Of a DNA stretch of 64,000 bases, positions 1 to 10,909 are shown piece after piece. The translations under genes and the position numbers were made by a program. Every line of letters starts with the position of its first letter. Within the stretch, counting starts at the first letter, position 1. The stretch is from Vitrella brassicaformis (lineage: Eukaryota; Sar; Vitrellaceae): contig CDMY01000929.1 in assembly GCA_001179505.1 (NCBI GenBank), positions 175,842-239,841 of the forward strand, given 5' to 3'. Under the pieces are notes generated by a model, which did no database searches, was not told the DNA's origin, and saw only the letters and a list, made by a program, of their open reading frames with translations.

Positions 1-2
1 CC

Positions 3-462
3 GACCCTGTTTGGCTGGCCGCGATAATGCAGGCCTTCTTCAGCTTCTTCATGAAGCTGATGCCCTACCTGCCCACAGAGCACCCCGGCCACACAGAGGG
101 CGGCGGCGAACACGAACAGTATCAGCACGAGAGCGCCGGCCCCGGTGGGAAGAAGGGCAAGTGCGAGAGATCGCCCAACGTGTTGGTGGACCACCTTGAG
201 GGCCACGAGAGGGGACGCATGATCGTCTGGCGGCTGGCCCAGAAGGAGTTCGTCTACGATGCCTGGGTTTACCTCATGGCTGGGGTGCGCCATACGCACG
301 CACACACACACGAAGGCACACACACAGTGCACACGACGATGAAGCATGTGCGTGTTGTGAGCGCAGGGTCGCGAGGGTCTTGGCCCCGCCATGTTTTCTA
401 AGGCGCTGACGTACCGCCATCAGGTGCTGCACTCACAGGAGCTCAAAACAGGCGCGTGCTGA
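3..462 (+). CDS. C-terminal part of an unrecognised protein
   Basis: The gene enters the window from the left, so its start is missing. Exon 3-284 is open from the window edge. An intron at 285-366 (GTGCGC to GCGCAG) joins in frame 0 to exon 367-462, which ends in TGA. The intron shows the CA-rich then TG-rich pattern seen throughout the window. The visible protein has a short hydrophobic patch near residue 10 (AFFSFFMKLMPYLP), a Gly/His/Glu-rich linker, then a helical-looking end (RLAQKEFVYDAWVYLMAG). Reading through the intron would stop earlier and give CA-repeat-encoded sequence, so splicing is preferred. I recognise no family. The next gene converges on it, with 307 bp between stops. Confidence 0.5.
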
Positions 463-769
463 GCTGGCGGCCTGGCGCACCGGAAGAAGGAGACAGACAG
501 GCAGAGAGAATGTGCCCTACGTAAGGACTACAATACATTCATGAATGACACTCAGACTTGATTTGTCATGGCACACCAAGTCATGAAGCCACCACCATGT
601 CTGTCCACTGGGCTCGGTGCCATTCTTCAAGGCATGTACTCATTATTCTACAGACAGACAGGGCCATGCACTCACTCATTTGTCAGTCGGCAGCAGGCTA
701 GACTGACACGATTAGGTCGGTCAGAAGACCTTGATACAGGCCTACAAAGCCCTCAAACATCTCTCTGCC

Positions 770-1595
770 TCAATAGACCAATACAATCAGCTTCCAATTC
801 CGCAAGTATCTCCAAAGGTCAATGTTCTTGTTCTCCGTGGAAGTGAATCCGTCGGCTTGGCTGCCATCGACGAACAGCACACCAACCGCCTTATCGCACC
901 CGATCAGAGCAGCATTCAGCTTGCCAATGGCTGCCACTTGACCTGTCTTTTCCACTTCGTCTGTCATGGCGCTCCAGCTCACTTTGACGCCAACCAGCTG
1001 GTGCTTCTTGTTTCTTGATGGGCGGAATGGCAGTTCCCTGCTGACAAATGACTGGACGGTCCCATTGGAGTCCACATAAGGTCGGTGGGGGTAGGCTTGG
1101 AAGAGCTGCGTCACGTTGCCCCACGCATCGGCGGCTCCCTCCATGACGATGTCGACACCCATGTCGCGGGACCTGGTGGTGCGCGTCTTGTTCTCCTTCA
1201 TATAGTCGACTAGAAGCCCTATCAGCTTGATTCCCGTCTCGACCAGCTCCACTTTGTTGAGAAACTTAGAGTCCACGTTCAAATAACCCGCCTCAAGCAG
1301 CCGCTTTTCGATGGTGCTTTCCTGCTGCCCGTCAGGAGTGGTCAGGTGGCCTCGAGCCGCTGTCTGTCCCAAGGGCCTGACTGCCACATTGGCCTGCATG
1401 GACATCCATACAACATATACACCATAGCTTGAGGGAACAACGGCCCGTCTTGTCTCCCAGAGGCGGACGGGCTCTCGTCTCTGATGCTGGGATTACCTGT
1501 GTGGCTGTCAGTGGGACCACTGGTGGACAGAAACCACTGCCAAAGGGCGGCACGGTCATCAGGAGCACCGAAAGAGGGACAAGCTGGAAGCTCAT
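770..1595 (-). CDS. unrecognised protein with a probable signal peptide, two exons
   Basis: Exon 1 (1595-1497) is exactly 33 codons. It encodes a hydrophobic N-terminus (MSFQLVPLSVLLMTVPPFG) typical of a secretory signal peptide. A 103-bp intron (1496-1394, GTAATC to TGCAG) leads in phase 0 to exon 2 (1393-770), about 207 codons of mature protein with no stop. Starting at the ATG in exon 2's own frame upstream of the splice site would lose the signal peptide, so I prefer the spliced start. The mature part is soluble-looking and contains the segments VELVETGIKLIGLLVDYMK and GCDKAVGVLFVDGSQADG. I do not recognise the family. Its start lies 160 bp from the divergent start of the next gene. Confidence 0.6.
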
Positions 1596-1755
1596 CTCAC
1601 GACGTGAGCGATGAATGACTAGACAAAAGGATGGCAAGATCCTTCCCCAATGAGTGAGGAGTCTCCAGACGATGTCGCTGTGAGGCGAGAAAGGCAAAAA
1701 CGACGGATCGCAGCTGAGCTCGCAGAGAAGATCTGATCATCAACAGCGACAGATT

Positions 1756-4247
1756 ATGCTGAAGCGTGCCGCATTGCGCGAGGACTCCCTCCGGTGCATC
1801 GCTCTCGTCAGCCCTCCCCCCTTCCATTCAGTGCGGCTCGCCAGACGCAATAAGGTTCTCTTCCACGAGTTCCGCAAGCCGCCGCCCGTCGGCATGAAGT
1901 TCAGGGAGCGCCGCGTCGCGTCTGTGACCGAGAACCTCATGGATCACCCGCTTGAAAACCTGGCTGGCGAAGATCTGGCCGAGTATGCGTATCGGCTGCA
2001 CAGGACGAAAGAAGCGGGAAGCGACGAGTGGGAGGGGCTGGTCGTGCGCATGACGGAGCTAGTGAATACGCCACTGCTGAAGGCCAACCACATTGCGCAG
2101 CTGCTCAAGTTTCTGGCGAGGGAGAAGGAAAAGCTGACGGATGACTCCCTTGCGCCGCTTTATGTTGCTCTTGGGGAGAGGCTGCCTTCCTTCGGCGCAC
2201 AGCCGGCCGCTCGGGCATTCATTGCTTTGTCGGGCCTTGCCGACCTGCCAGAAACAGGTAACAGGAAAACCACAGTGCGACGGCATAGTACATGCAGTGT
2301 GTGTGTTTGTTTGTTTGTTTGTCCCAGGTCATCCCCCATCCGAGAGCCCCTCCGGCAGTGTGTGGCGTCTGGTGGACACGCTGCTCGAGAGGCTTGAGGA
2401 CCATTACGTGCGACTGAAGCTGTCGCCACGGTAGGCAATAAGGCAGTGCAGCAGTGCGTCCAGAGGATGTAATGTGTTTGCTCTCTGTTCCTGATCAGTG
2501 CTGCCGCTCTGTACGCATGTGGCTGCGCCCGACTGGGGCTGCCGAGGAGCCCACATAAACAGCACAGCCAAGCACTGGTACACAGACAGACACGCTACGC
2601 TGTCCGTTTTGCATCTGGGTCGGTTTCTTCCTTCAGACCGTGTTGCGTGACCTGTTGCTGTGCCCCAAGGCAAAGCGGCTTGCGAGGATGGAGCCATCCG
2701 AGCTGCAAGACGTGGTACGGCGGGGCAAGGAAGATGGCGCTCGTTTCTTTCGCGGTGTGGCACTTGTGGGACTTGTGTGGCTGGGTGAATGTCTGGGTCG
2801 CTGGCTGGTTGGTCAGGTGTGGTGTTACGCGTTGGTGGTACCACCAGACCGAGCACTGTTCGATCACATCGTGTGGAAGGTACTCCAGGAGGGAAAAGGC
2901 TCCTGATGTATGCGAAAAATTACACTGTTCAGATCAAAGGCAGTGAGCATCGCCTGCCGCCCCACGTGTGCATCCACTTGGTCATAGGGTGAGTTCAGCC
3001 GAGCCGAGCCGCCTCTTGCAGTCGGTGTATTTATTGTGCTTGCACTGCACGTGTGTCTGTCATTCTCATTGTCAGCCTGCGTCGAGTTGGCCGCCTCAGA
3101 GAGGCCCTCCCTGCCCTGACCACACATCTTTCGACAGGTCGGTAGATAATGCACCAATCAATGGTCAGCAAGATGCCAGTGGCATTACTGCACGGTCGTC
3201 TGGTGTTTGCCGTGTCGTCTCATTCAGTTCAGTCTTTCGAGTGGTGCAGTGCCACGGACCTGGCGCGCGCCCTCCACGCACTCATCCCCACACCAGTAAC
3301 CCCTGATGGCGAACAAACACAATGATCAGCCTTTCACAGACAGTCATTCTCATTCTCTGTGTGCAGGCCGTGTCGGTGTCACTCCTCTGTCGTGTTGCGA
3401 GGGCTTTCGACGGAGAAGGACACTCGGCAGAAGCGTACGCCGCGAAGAGAGAACATGGGAACGGTTTCACGACCATCCGAACGGGCCTCTTTGTTTGTGC
3501 TCAGACTCGGTTGGGATCGCTGGCTCCATCTCCTTCTCAGAGCCGTCAAGAAGGTACGCAGCCGCGTGTTGATGGACTGTGCCGTGCCACTTTGTCTATA
3601 TCTCTGTGGGCTGTACAGGGACTTGCCACCGTCACTCGCGCATCAGCTGAGCAGGTCCTGCCTGAAGACCTCTCCTCGTTTGCTGATAAAGTCGATGTGG
3701 TGAACGAGCTCCTTAATGCCCTCGCATCTGAAACGGTCAGCTTTGACGCGGCAACGGATGAGGATAGCGAGGCGCAGAGGAAGATCGAGCTTGGACAGGT
3801 CAGTCAGTCAGGCAGCACAGGCTCGCGAAAAGGTCCCTCTGTGGTCATGTGCGGTGTGTCATGCAGCTGTTGCTGAAGCACCTGTCGACGTCATGGCGGG
3901 CCAGCAGGGAAGGCGAAAACGAGCCGGAAGAAACCTTGGCCTACAGGAACGGATCCGTGAGAGCGTCGGAGACCCAGGCACCCGCCGCGTCAGCCAGAGA
4001 GGGCGAGGCCATGATCCGAATGCAGCCTTCCGAGGAGGACCCTGATGACGATCCGTGGGCCGGTGCGCTCGGCAGGCTGCTGCAGAGGAAGGCACGTGAG
4101 CAGCGGCTGGCGATACAATCGGTTGATGAGAGTGGGGGTGATGAGTGTGTCGGTGAGGGGGAGGGGTTGGCCAAGTATGAGAGGAAGGGCCGTGTGGAGG
4201 CTTATGAGGTTGTTTTTGGCCCGGAAGAGGCAGACAGGCAGGAATGA
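1756..4247 (+). CDS. helix-rich protein of unknown function, about nine exons
   Basis: The reading frame can be followed from ATG 1756 through about nine exons to TGA 4245-4247. The first exon runs to about 2259 and ends in ...LPETG. Later pieces include VWRLVDTLLERLEDHYVRLK, the stretch around 2650-2745 (VLRDLLLCPKAKRLARMEPS), an exon from about 2818 to 2988 (RLLMYAKNYTVQIKGSEHR), then VGRLREALPALTTHL, then ATDLARALHALIPTP, and finally 3871-4247. Phases agree at most junctions, but 3365-3630 has two possible readings. The amphipathic helices, with repeated 'LxxLL' spacing, resemble the helical-repeat RNA-binding proteins of organelles (HPR/RAP-type). I see no clear RAP domain, so that is only a suggestion. 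The C-terminus is acidic and low in complexity. Confidence 0.6.
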
Positions 4248-4953
4248 TGGATGGGAGGGAGGTGTGCGCGGACATGAGCTCATGACTTCTTGATCTGTCT
4301 GCATTTCATGATCGTGCTCAGGAGAATCGATTTATGCAGTGAATTGCATGGAGGATTCATTGCAATCAGTTAGCCATCACTCACACGCCCGCACACGGAC
4401 ATTATCCCCTGCAGAAGGCCATCGGACATACCATGTGGCAGCTTGTGTGGTCTTGTGGCTGACGTATTCAGGTAGCTCTTGACCCCCTTGGTCTCATGGC
4501 CAGACTTTTGGCTATGAGACCAAGGGTGTCAAGGGCTATTTGAATACATCAATACGATGCCATACACACAAGCTAGCTCTTGCCACCAAGTGTATCTATG
4601 TAGCTCATAGCTATTTCTCTACACACTTTGGATGCCACGCCTCCTGTCTCCCTGTCACCCCAGTGCAGCGTACGCTTCACAGCTGGGCACTCGACCGCAC
4701 AGCAGTAAGACGTATGCCACTCGAGTGGAAGGAAGTCGGGAGGATCAAAGGCAGATATGCACCACTCAAGCGAATCCACACATCTCATAGATGGACGTAC
4801 GTAGGCAGCCCGACAGCTAGGTGGGGAAAACACAGATACGTACGTGTCGATCCGTGTGGTGAGCGACCAACCGGCCCCCTCGCTCACTGCACTGTGTGTC
4901 ACCGCATCCTCCCACCAGCCACTCCGCTCGTCCATGTATCTGTCGTCCATCGA
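4248..4953. other. convergent intergenic stretch with one long hairpin
   Basis: This is the interval between the 3' ends of two converging genes. No coding frame here looks real. Its only notable structure is the 92-bp foldback listed at 4460-4551. Confidence 0.5.
4460..4551 (+). other. near-perfect 46-bp foldback (hairpin-RNA or MITE-like)
   Basis: Bases 4460-4505 and 4506-4551 are reverse complements with almost no loop. Reading the + strand as RNA, I count only two internal mismatches (4484/4527 and 4463/4548) and five G:U pairs. The pairs run outward from CATGGCCAG/TTGGCTATG through GTCTC/GAGAC, CCCTTG-type pairs and GTATTCA/TGAATAC. The G:U bias would favour a + strand transcript, which places it 212 bp past the stop of the upstream + gene. 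A foldback transposon remnant is the main alternative. Confidence 0.6.
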
Positions 4954-7328
4954 TCAGGCATTTCTCGGCTGCACGGCATCGCTCCCGCGAATGTGCACGT
5001 AGATGGCATCGAACGCACGCTGCAACGAGTCCTCATCCTACCACCACACAACGCCCACAGGCCGACACAATGCTCTTCATAACAAAACCGCCCCGCTCTG
5101 CCCTGCCCTGCCCTGCCCTGCTCTGCTCACCTTGAGTCCGAACATGTGTATCTGTCCCAGCGGGTATATGAACATCTTCAGATTGGGCCTGTACATGCCG
5201 CCAGCTGTCGAGGGCGCCGCTGCGCCAGCGCCAACACCGGCAGCGGCAGCAGCAGCAGCAGCAGCTGCTGGTGCTTGTGCTGGCGGTGGTGGTGCGCTCG
5301 CCGCTGCGTCTTTGCCGCCCGCCACGGGCGCCTGGGATCGAGAGGGGCTCAACGGCCCCGCAGCCGAATCAGCCGCAGCCTGTGCGAATGCATTCATGGA
5401 TACAAACCAAAGACAGATGGCTGGATGGCTGGATGCGTGTGTCTGTCTGAATGCGCACCTACCTGTGATGTGGTGGGCTTGGCATCGTCTCTACCTGCGG
5501 TGGTGGCGCTGGCGGCCATCCGCGAGTGGCGCACGAAGATGGTGTCCTCACTGATGGTGCGGACGTCGGCCGGGTTGGCGTGGGCCGGAGGACTTGTGGC
5601 GAAGTGCGTCTGCAGCACTATCGCCGGCAACACCTCGGGATCGAACTTCTGATGAAAGCATGAGGACAAAACAGCACAGGAGACGGCGAGTGCGTCTGCT
5701 GCTGTTGCACGAGTGTGTGGTGTGGTGCACTCTGCGTACCACATCAGCGATTTCGATGAGGTCGACGGGCTCGTCATCGCGCAGACGCTTTTGGTATGTG
5801 TTGGTGAGGTAGCTGTACAGCTGCTGCAGGTGGACGCACCGCTGGCCATCCGCACTCAGATCGACCTCAGCTGAGTGAGTGAGGGAAGCACACACGCATC
5901 AGAAGACAAGATCGATGGCAACGTTTGCCTGCGTATGTGCAGAAAGGTGTGTAGGTACCGATTAGGTGGAGGGCTTTGAGCGACGTCGTGTCGATCGGCA
6001 CCTCGGGATGATACTGATCGCTGTACATCTCCTTGATATACCTGTGCACCCACACCCACACCCACACACACAAAAGGCGTGCAGGCTTAGTGTGTGAATG
6101 CGCTGTGTGTGTGCTAGACTTACTCCTCGTAGGCATCGACGGCGCTCTCGGGCGTCTTGGAGACAAACAGAGCCGATGCATTCTGATGGAACCACGAGGG
6201 CGTCTTGTCCCGGCCCAAACGAGCCACAACACGGTCGCCCTGCACTCATTCACATGTACACGTACAGTGAGTGCCACACGTCAGTCACAGCTGCGTCTGG
6301 CGGGCAGGTTAGGTGTTCGCTACCTTGGTTGATGTCTTGAAGAACGGCGCCTCGACATCCTCAAAGGGAAAGGGCCGCTCTGGGTCCACCCACGACGCGA
6401 AGTGGCCACAGATGAGATACCGCCTGATGGTCACTGCCGGGCCTTTCCTCTCCCTCTTGGCCGGGCTGCCGATGGAGACGAGACTGCCCGACCGGTCCAC
6501 ACGCATCCTCGGCGGCTCGCCTCCAAATGGCGGCATCATTGGGAAGGGAGGCGATGGCCACGGCTGCGTCAAGTGGGGGTACGGGGCGGCGCCGGCAGGC
6601 ATGCTGGCCATCGGACGGAATATGGGATGCATGTGGTGGGGAAAGCCCGAGGGGTAGGGGGCCTGCGGTGGGGGGCCTCGGAACTGCGCACACACAAACA
6701 GATACGTAGGAGGCTTTCGACAGTGACCGTTGGGTTGACAGTCACATCACATGCCTGCCGTACTTACCTGTTTCCTCTGCGGCGGCTGCATGCCCATCGT
6801 GCCGCCCCCAACGCCGACAGGCGACTTCTCGCGCTTGTAGGCCGACATGGCCGGAGGAGCAAATTGCCGCCCACCAGCGCCTGCAGGACCACCACCTCCA
6901 GCAGCTGCAGCAGCTGCAGCTGCAGCTGCAGCTGCAGCGGCTGAAGGGAACGGTGCTCCGGTGGAGAAGACGTTCCTACCGCCGCCGCCGGCATAGTGCT
7001 GCATCCCAGGGCCCCCTCCCTGCCAGTTTTGCAGGTTGACCGATGGGAAGGGCTGCACCCGTGCCTGTGGGTGCTGCTGCAGCCGTGGTTGCGGCTGTGT
7101 TGGCTGGCGGCCCGCCAAAGCGTTCCCCAGCGACGTCATCGGAGCTTGTGGTGGACGTGGCTGGTTGCCGCCCTGCTCGCTGGCAGCGTCTACATCCACA
7201 TCGATGACGTCGGCTTCCATGGGCGGCTGGCGTGACGCGGGTGGGCCGACTGCTGAAGCAGGAGGCCTCCCGTGGAACGTGTGGCGCGAACTCATGGGCA
7301 CCTCCTTCCCACTACCGCCGCTCATCAT
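4954..7328 (-). CDS. Pro/Ala-rich protein with a conserved-looking core, unknown function
   Basis: ATG at 7328 and TGA at 4954-4956. The first exon (to about 6768) is low in complexity: Gln/Pro-rich, a run of 15 alanines, Gly-rich, then KREKSPVGVGGG. The second exon (about 6684-6324) is Pro/Met-rich and becomes ordered at AVTIRRYLICGHFASWVDPE. The ordered core continues through short exons: DRVVARLGRDKTPSWFHQN, EYIKEMYSDQYHPEVPIDT, VHLQQLYSYLTNTYQKRLRD and KFDPEVLPAIVLQTHF. Another Ala/Pro-rich exon (5397-5130) ends LKMFIYPLGQIHMFGLK, followed by a last exon ending at 4954 (DEDSLQRAFDAIYVHIRGSD). Ordered core plus disordered flanks suggests a nuclear regulatory protein, but I recognise no domain. 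A divergent gene starts 250 bp from its ATG. Confidence 0.6.
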
Positions 7329-7578
7329 CCTGAGGAAGCAACAGCGACAGATCTGCCTCTTTTCCCTTCAGCTCGCAAGCTAGGGTTCGTCGAGAAACCG
7401 CTCGTCGCAAGGGTGGTGTCTTGTTCAGGATCCAGAAGGCTCAAGATAGACTTCGCTTGTCGATAAGCAGAGACTTTTCGAGGCTTGTTTCGTCAAGCGA
7501 CTGTTGGTCTCTTGTCGAGTTGAGTGCCAGCAGGAGAGCCTTTTCTCTGTCGTCATAGTCTTTGTATCAGCGTATAAG

Positions 7579-8793
7579 ATGCCCGTTGCTGGAACCAGCG
7601 CCATCCTCTCGTCGCATGTCGCCCTGGGGCGGCTACAGGAGGCGTGGAAGCGCATGGACGACTCCCACCTGCGCGTGGACGCCATCTTTGGCCGCCCCTC
7701 CATCCAGCGCGCCAACTACACCGCCATGCTCACCAGCATCGCAGGAATGACCCCCGACAAGCAGGTAGTCCACCCCGATGGCAGATGCCCCCACACAGGA
7801 GATTTCGATTACCTGTCTGTCTGTCTGTGTGTGTCAGATGGAGGCCCTCAGCCAGCTCAAGCAGGAGGCGGCTGACGTCACCCAGACCATGGCGGGCATC
7901 GACGAGGAGTTCCGCCGGTCCAAGGACAACGGAATGCAAATAACCGTAGCTCATCTCAGTGGTACGCGGCCAACACACACCGAGCCACCGGTGCACTCCC
8001 ACAACGACAACTGCAACGTCCCTCTCGATGATCCGCACCTCCATATCGCTGGCTGGTATCTGCGTGTGTCAGGGAAGCGTTCGGTTCTGGATGTGACTCC
8101 GTACGACACTGTTGAAGAGGTCAAGGCCAAGATTCAGGACAGGGAGGGCATCCCGCCGGACCAGCAGCGGCTCATCTTTGCTGGGAAGCAACTGGAGGAC
8201 GGGCGCCTCCTCGCCGACTACAACATCCGACACGGGGCAACCCTCCACCTCGTGCTGCGACTCCGCGGTAGGGACACCTGCCTGTCTGCCTGCCTTCCTG
8301 CCTGCCTCCTACACACGCAGAGGGTCTCTGATGGATTTTGTCTCTTCATTCCATCTGCTCAGGCGGTATGTTTCACATCAGCAGTGGTCGTGAGGGCTGG
8401 GGTTCGGCCGAGATGACCGATGGGGAGCGCCAGAGGCAGGAGCAGCGGGTGGCCATGGCCAAAGAGCGGCTCGCCGACCTGGGCATCGACAACACGGGCA
8501 TCGAGAACGACGAAGAGCTCATCGACGAGGCCATCTTCAATGACCACGAGCTCGAGGCTGCCAAGGGCTGCAAGGAGGACGGCTACGGACAGGCCCTCGT
8601 CGATGCCTGGAGCAACAACGAGGAGGTGAGCCAGACGACACACACACACACACACTCACACACAGGGGGTCGTGAATGTGTGCGTGTGCTTCGTTGTCAT
8701 GGCCAGGTGCTAGAGATGGTTCGTGAGCTGACGGCGGCGTTCGAGACGATGAGCGCCACGAGCGACCGTCTGGTGCAGCGGCTCTCCATCTAA
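7579..8793 (+). CDS. protein with an internal ubiquitin domain
   Basis: Exon 1 is 7579-7764 (62 codons). Exon 2 starts at 7838. Ubiquitin begins at about residue 95 ([11 protein letters not shown]), is interrupted by an intron after 7961, and continues [39 protein letters not shown], and ends LVLRLRGG. The final intron splits Gly75. L8, I44 and V70, lysines 11, 27, 29 and 48, and the Gly-Gly end are all present. Lys6, Lys33 and Lys63 are replaced (A, R, H). The protein does not stop at Gly-Gly. It continues [17 protein letters not shown] into an acidic helical tail of about 110 residues and ends LVQRLSI. The N-terminal 94 residues are helical and unrecognised. This could be a cleavable ubiquitin fusion or a stable Ubl protein; the embedded position favours the latter. 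Confidence 0.8.
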
Positions 8794-9694
8794 ACACACA
8801 ACACAACACATAAATATGGTGAGGGAATGGCATGCCAGCCACATTACACACGACACACACGCTCTCGTATGTATGTGCCTGTGTGCTTTTGTGTTTGTGT
8901 GTGTCTGTCTGCAGTAGAATGCGGTGCGCTGTCGGCACCGTGTACCACTGCTGTTTTTTCTATCTAAGGCGATTTGAGTCATCGACTGCATGGTCTGCGA
9001 TGCTGGTGTGCGTATGCGGGAGCTGCGGTCTGCTGTTGGGGTGCGGCAAATGAGAAGGGCTCGAGGCCTTCAATGCTCTCGAAGTCTCTTCTCGGCTCTG
9101 CGCTTCGAACGGCTTGGCGTGGGTCGATTGCACTCGTCCCGTCCGGCACTGCGTGTGGACATGGTGGCAAGTTTGCTTTCTTTCTGTGCGTTGAGAGAGA
9201 GTGCTGTGATCGATTGTGCACTGCTCTGTGCTCTGTATGGCGTATTGCATTGCATGATGTGTATGTTCAGGCCTCCCCCCTCCCCCTCCCCCTCCCGCCG
9301 CCCCGCTATCGTGCCTTTTGGACTGCTGGTAAGCAAAGTGAACAGTGCGTGCCTGGTACATGCATGTGTTGAGTTGAGAGGAAGTGGGCAAACGTTCATA
9401 AATGCATCCGTCTCATTCAATGCCTACTCAGCCAGAGTGGAAGCCCTGAGGCTTGTTTCATCCCTCCTTCCTTACACTCCCACACGAGACAGACAACCCT
9501 CCCTGTCCACCGGTCAAATGTACCACTAGCCCCCCTCACTCACCACGAACACCCTCCCCCTCTCGATAACGTCACGCTCGAGACCGAATCGCTGCAGCGG
9601 ACGGCGGGCAGCACCAATCGAGTTAGGGGTCAGTGAGTGGATGAGACGCATCGGCAGGAGATGGCTCGGTCGTCCACAAATCGATGATACCATC
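8794..9694. other. convergent intergenic region, no gene seen
   Basis: Nine hundred bases between two converging genes. It contains TG/CA microsatellite stretches and a CCTCCCCCTCCCCC run near 9272-9297. I see no plausible exon or RNA gene. Confidence 0.4.
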
Positions 9695-10675
9695 TCACGT
9701 ACCATCTCTCGCCCACAGATGGGGAGAGGTGGTCTCGTTGGGCTGGAAGCCGTTCAGAATCACAAAACGATCATACCTCGTATCAAAGGCAGCATTCAGA
9801 TCGCCATGATCGTAGCGGTAGTCGACAGCAATGCCCTGATCCTCTGTGATGTCGTCGGTTGTCAGCAAACGGCCATAGCGCGGGTCGCCACGGCCGATAT
9901 GTGCAACGAGCACCAGCTTGCCCACCTCCTCTCCCTGCCACCGGTGGAGCACCCTCTCCATCACGAACGCCGAGAAAGAGCGACAAAGATAGGGGCCCTG
10001 TCGGATGACAGGATCGGTCCGCTTGTAGTCCTCAGCATAGCGATGGCCGCCCGGCAGCTCACCCAACGGCACCACACGAAATGACTCATCATCGACCTGA
10101 TACTGTCCGTCGTCGGTTTGCTGCAGCTCCAAGCTGCCTTTCGTCCATTTCCTTGTGAGCTGACAGCCAATGGTGGCGTATATGGCCATGGCGAGTGGCA
10201 GCTGGTGGAAGACCGTTGCTGTGGGCAGTGAGTCGGCCGACAGACGGAGGGGCCGGCCCGTGCTGGGGGTCAGCCGGTAGATGAAGGCCAGTCGAACGAA
10301 CCGCCCCATCGCCCGCCACTCCTCACCGATGCCCTGCTCCAACAGCCAGACGACCCTCAAGCTGCCCTCCACGTCACCATCAATGTCGAAGGCCAAGACG
10401 TCCTCCAAGCCGAGACGCCTGATGGCCTTGTTGATGTGCTGCTGGACGGCGTTGAGCAGGGTGCTGTTGACGGTCTCTGTAGTGTGGCCCAGCAGCTCCT
10501 GTTGCCGAGTGCGGGTGACGATCTGTGAGCGGAGAGCGGCTCGTTTGGCAGCGTCAGTCGACATGGCCATGGCAGCCATCTTGCTGATGGGCAATGACAG
10601 GTCAAAGAGGTCGGCGGGCTGGAAGAGGGCAGGGCTGGGGGGACGGGACGAGGGCGCTGCACCAGTGGGCTGCAT
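9695..10675 (-). CDS. unrecognised intronless protein, about 326 aa
   Basis: One uninterrupted frame encodes the whole protein, unusual for this intron-rich neighbourhood. The same frame stays open upstream to 10930, but that would overlap the start of the divergent gene. I place the start at ATG 10675; ATG 10581 (MAAMAMSTDAAK) is an alternative. The sequence is ordered: TETVNSTLLNAVQQHINKAI, DVLAFDIDGDVEGSLRVVWL, HQLPLAMAIYATIGCQLTRK, then a charged C-terminal half (LVLVAHIGRGDPRYGRLLTT) ending in TGA. No signal peptide or membrane segment is obvious. I do not recognise a family. Confidence 0.6.
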   Translation of the reverse strand: MQPTGAAPSSRPPSPALFQPADLFDLSLPISKMAAMAMSTDAAKRAALRSQIVTRTRQQELLGHTTETVNSTLLNAVQQHINKAIRRLGLEDVLAFDIDGDVEGSLRVVWLLEQGIGEEWRAMGRFVRLAFIYRLTPSTGRPLRLSADSLPTATVFHQLPLAMAIYATIGCQLTRKWTKGSLELQQTDDGQYQVDDESFRVVPLGELPGGHRYAEDYKRTDPVIRQGPYLCRSFSAFVMERVLHRWQGEEVGKLVLVAHIGRGDPRYGRLLTTDDITEDQGIAVDYRYDHGDLNAAFDTRYDRFVILNGFQPNETTSPHLWARDGT

Positions 10676-10909
10676 CGGTCCGATTCGGTCGTGACTGCTG
10701 TGGAAAGGTCCCAGGGAGGCGTGATGTGCGTGAGAAATCTGCAGGCACACAGCAGTCTGCGAGCTTGGCAGAGGGAAACGAGAGTGAGTAGGCGGCAGCA
10801 TGGTGAGGCTATACGACGGCATCGACGACAGCCAGGTGGGCGATACACTGACGTATTGATTGCACGGCTGTCGTAGATGCATTGATTGCATTTGGCTGTG
10901 CCGTTGGCC

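Noticed and set aside
1756-4247. Assignment as a RAP-domain protein
   Set aside because: The helical repeats are suggestive, but I cannot find the RAP core residues at the C-terminus, so no family is assigned.
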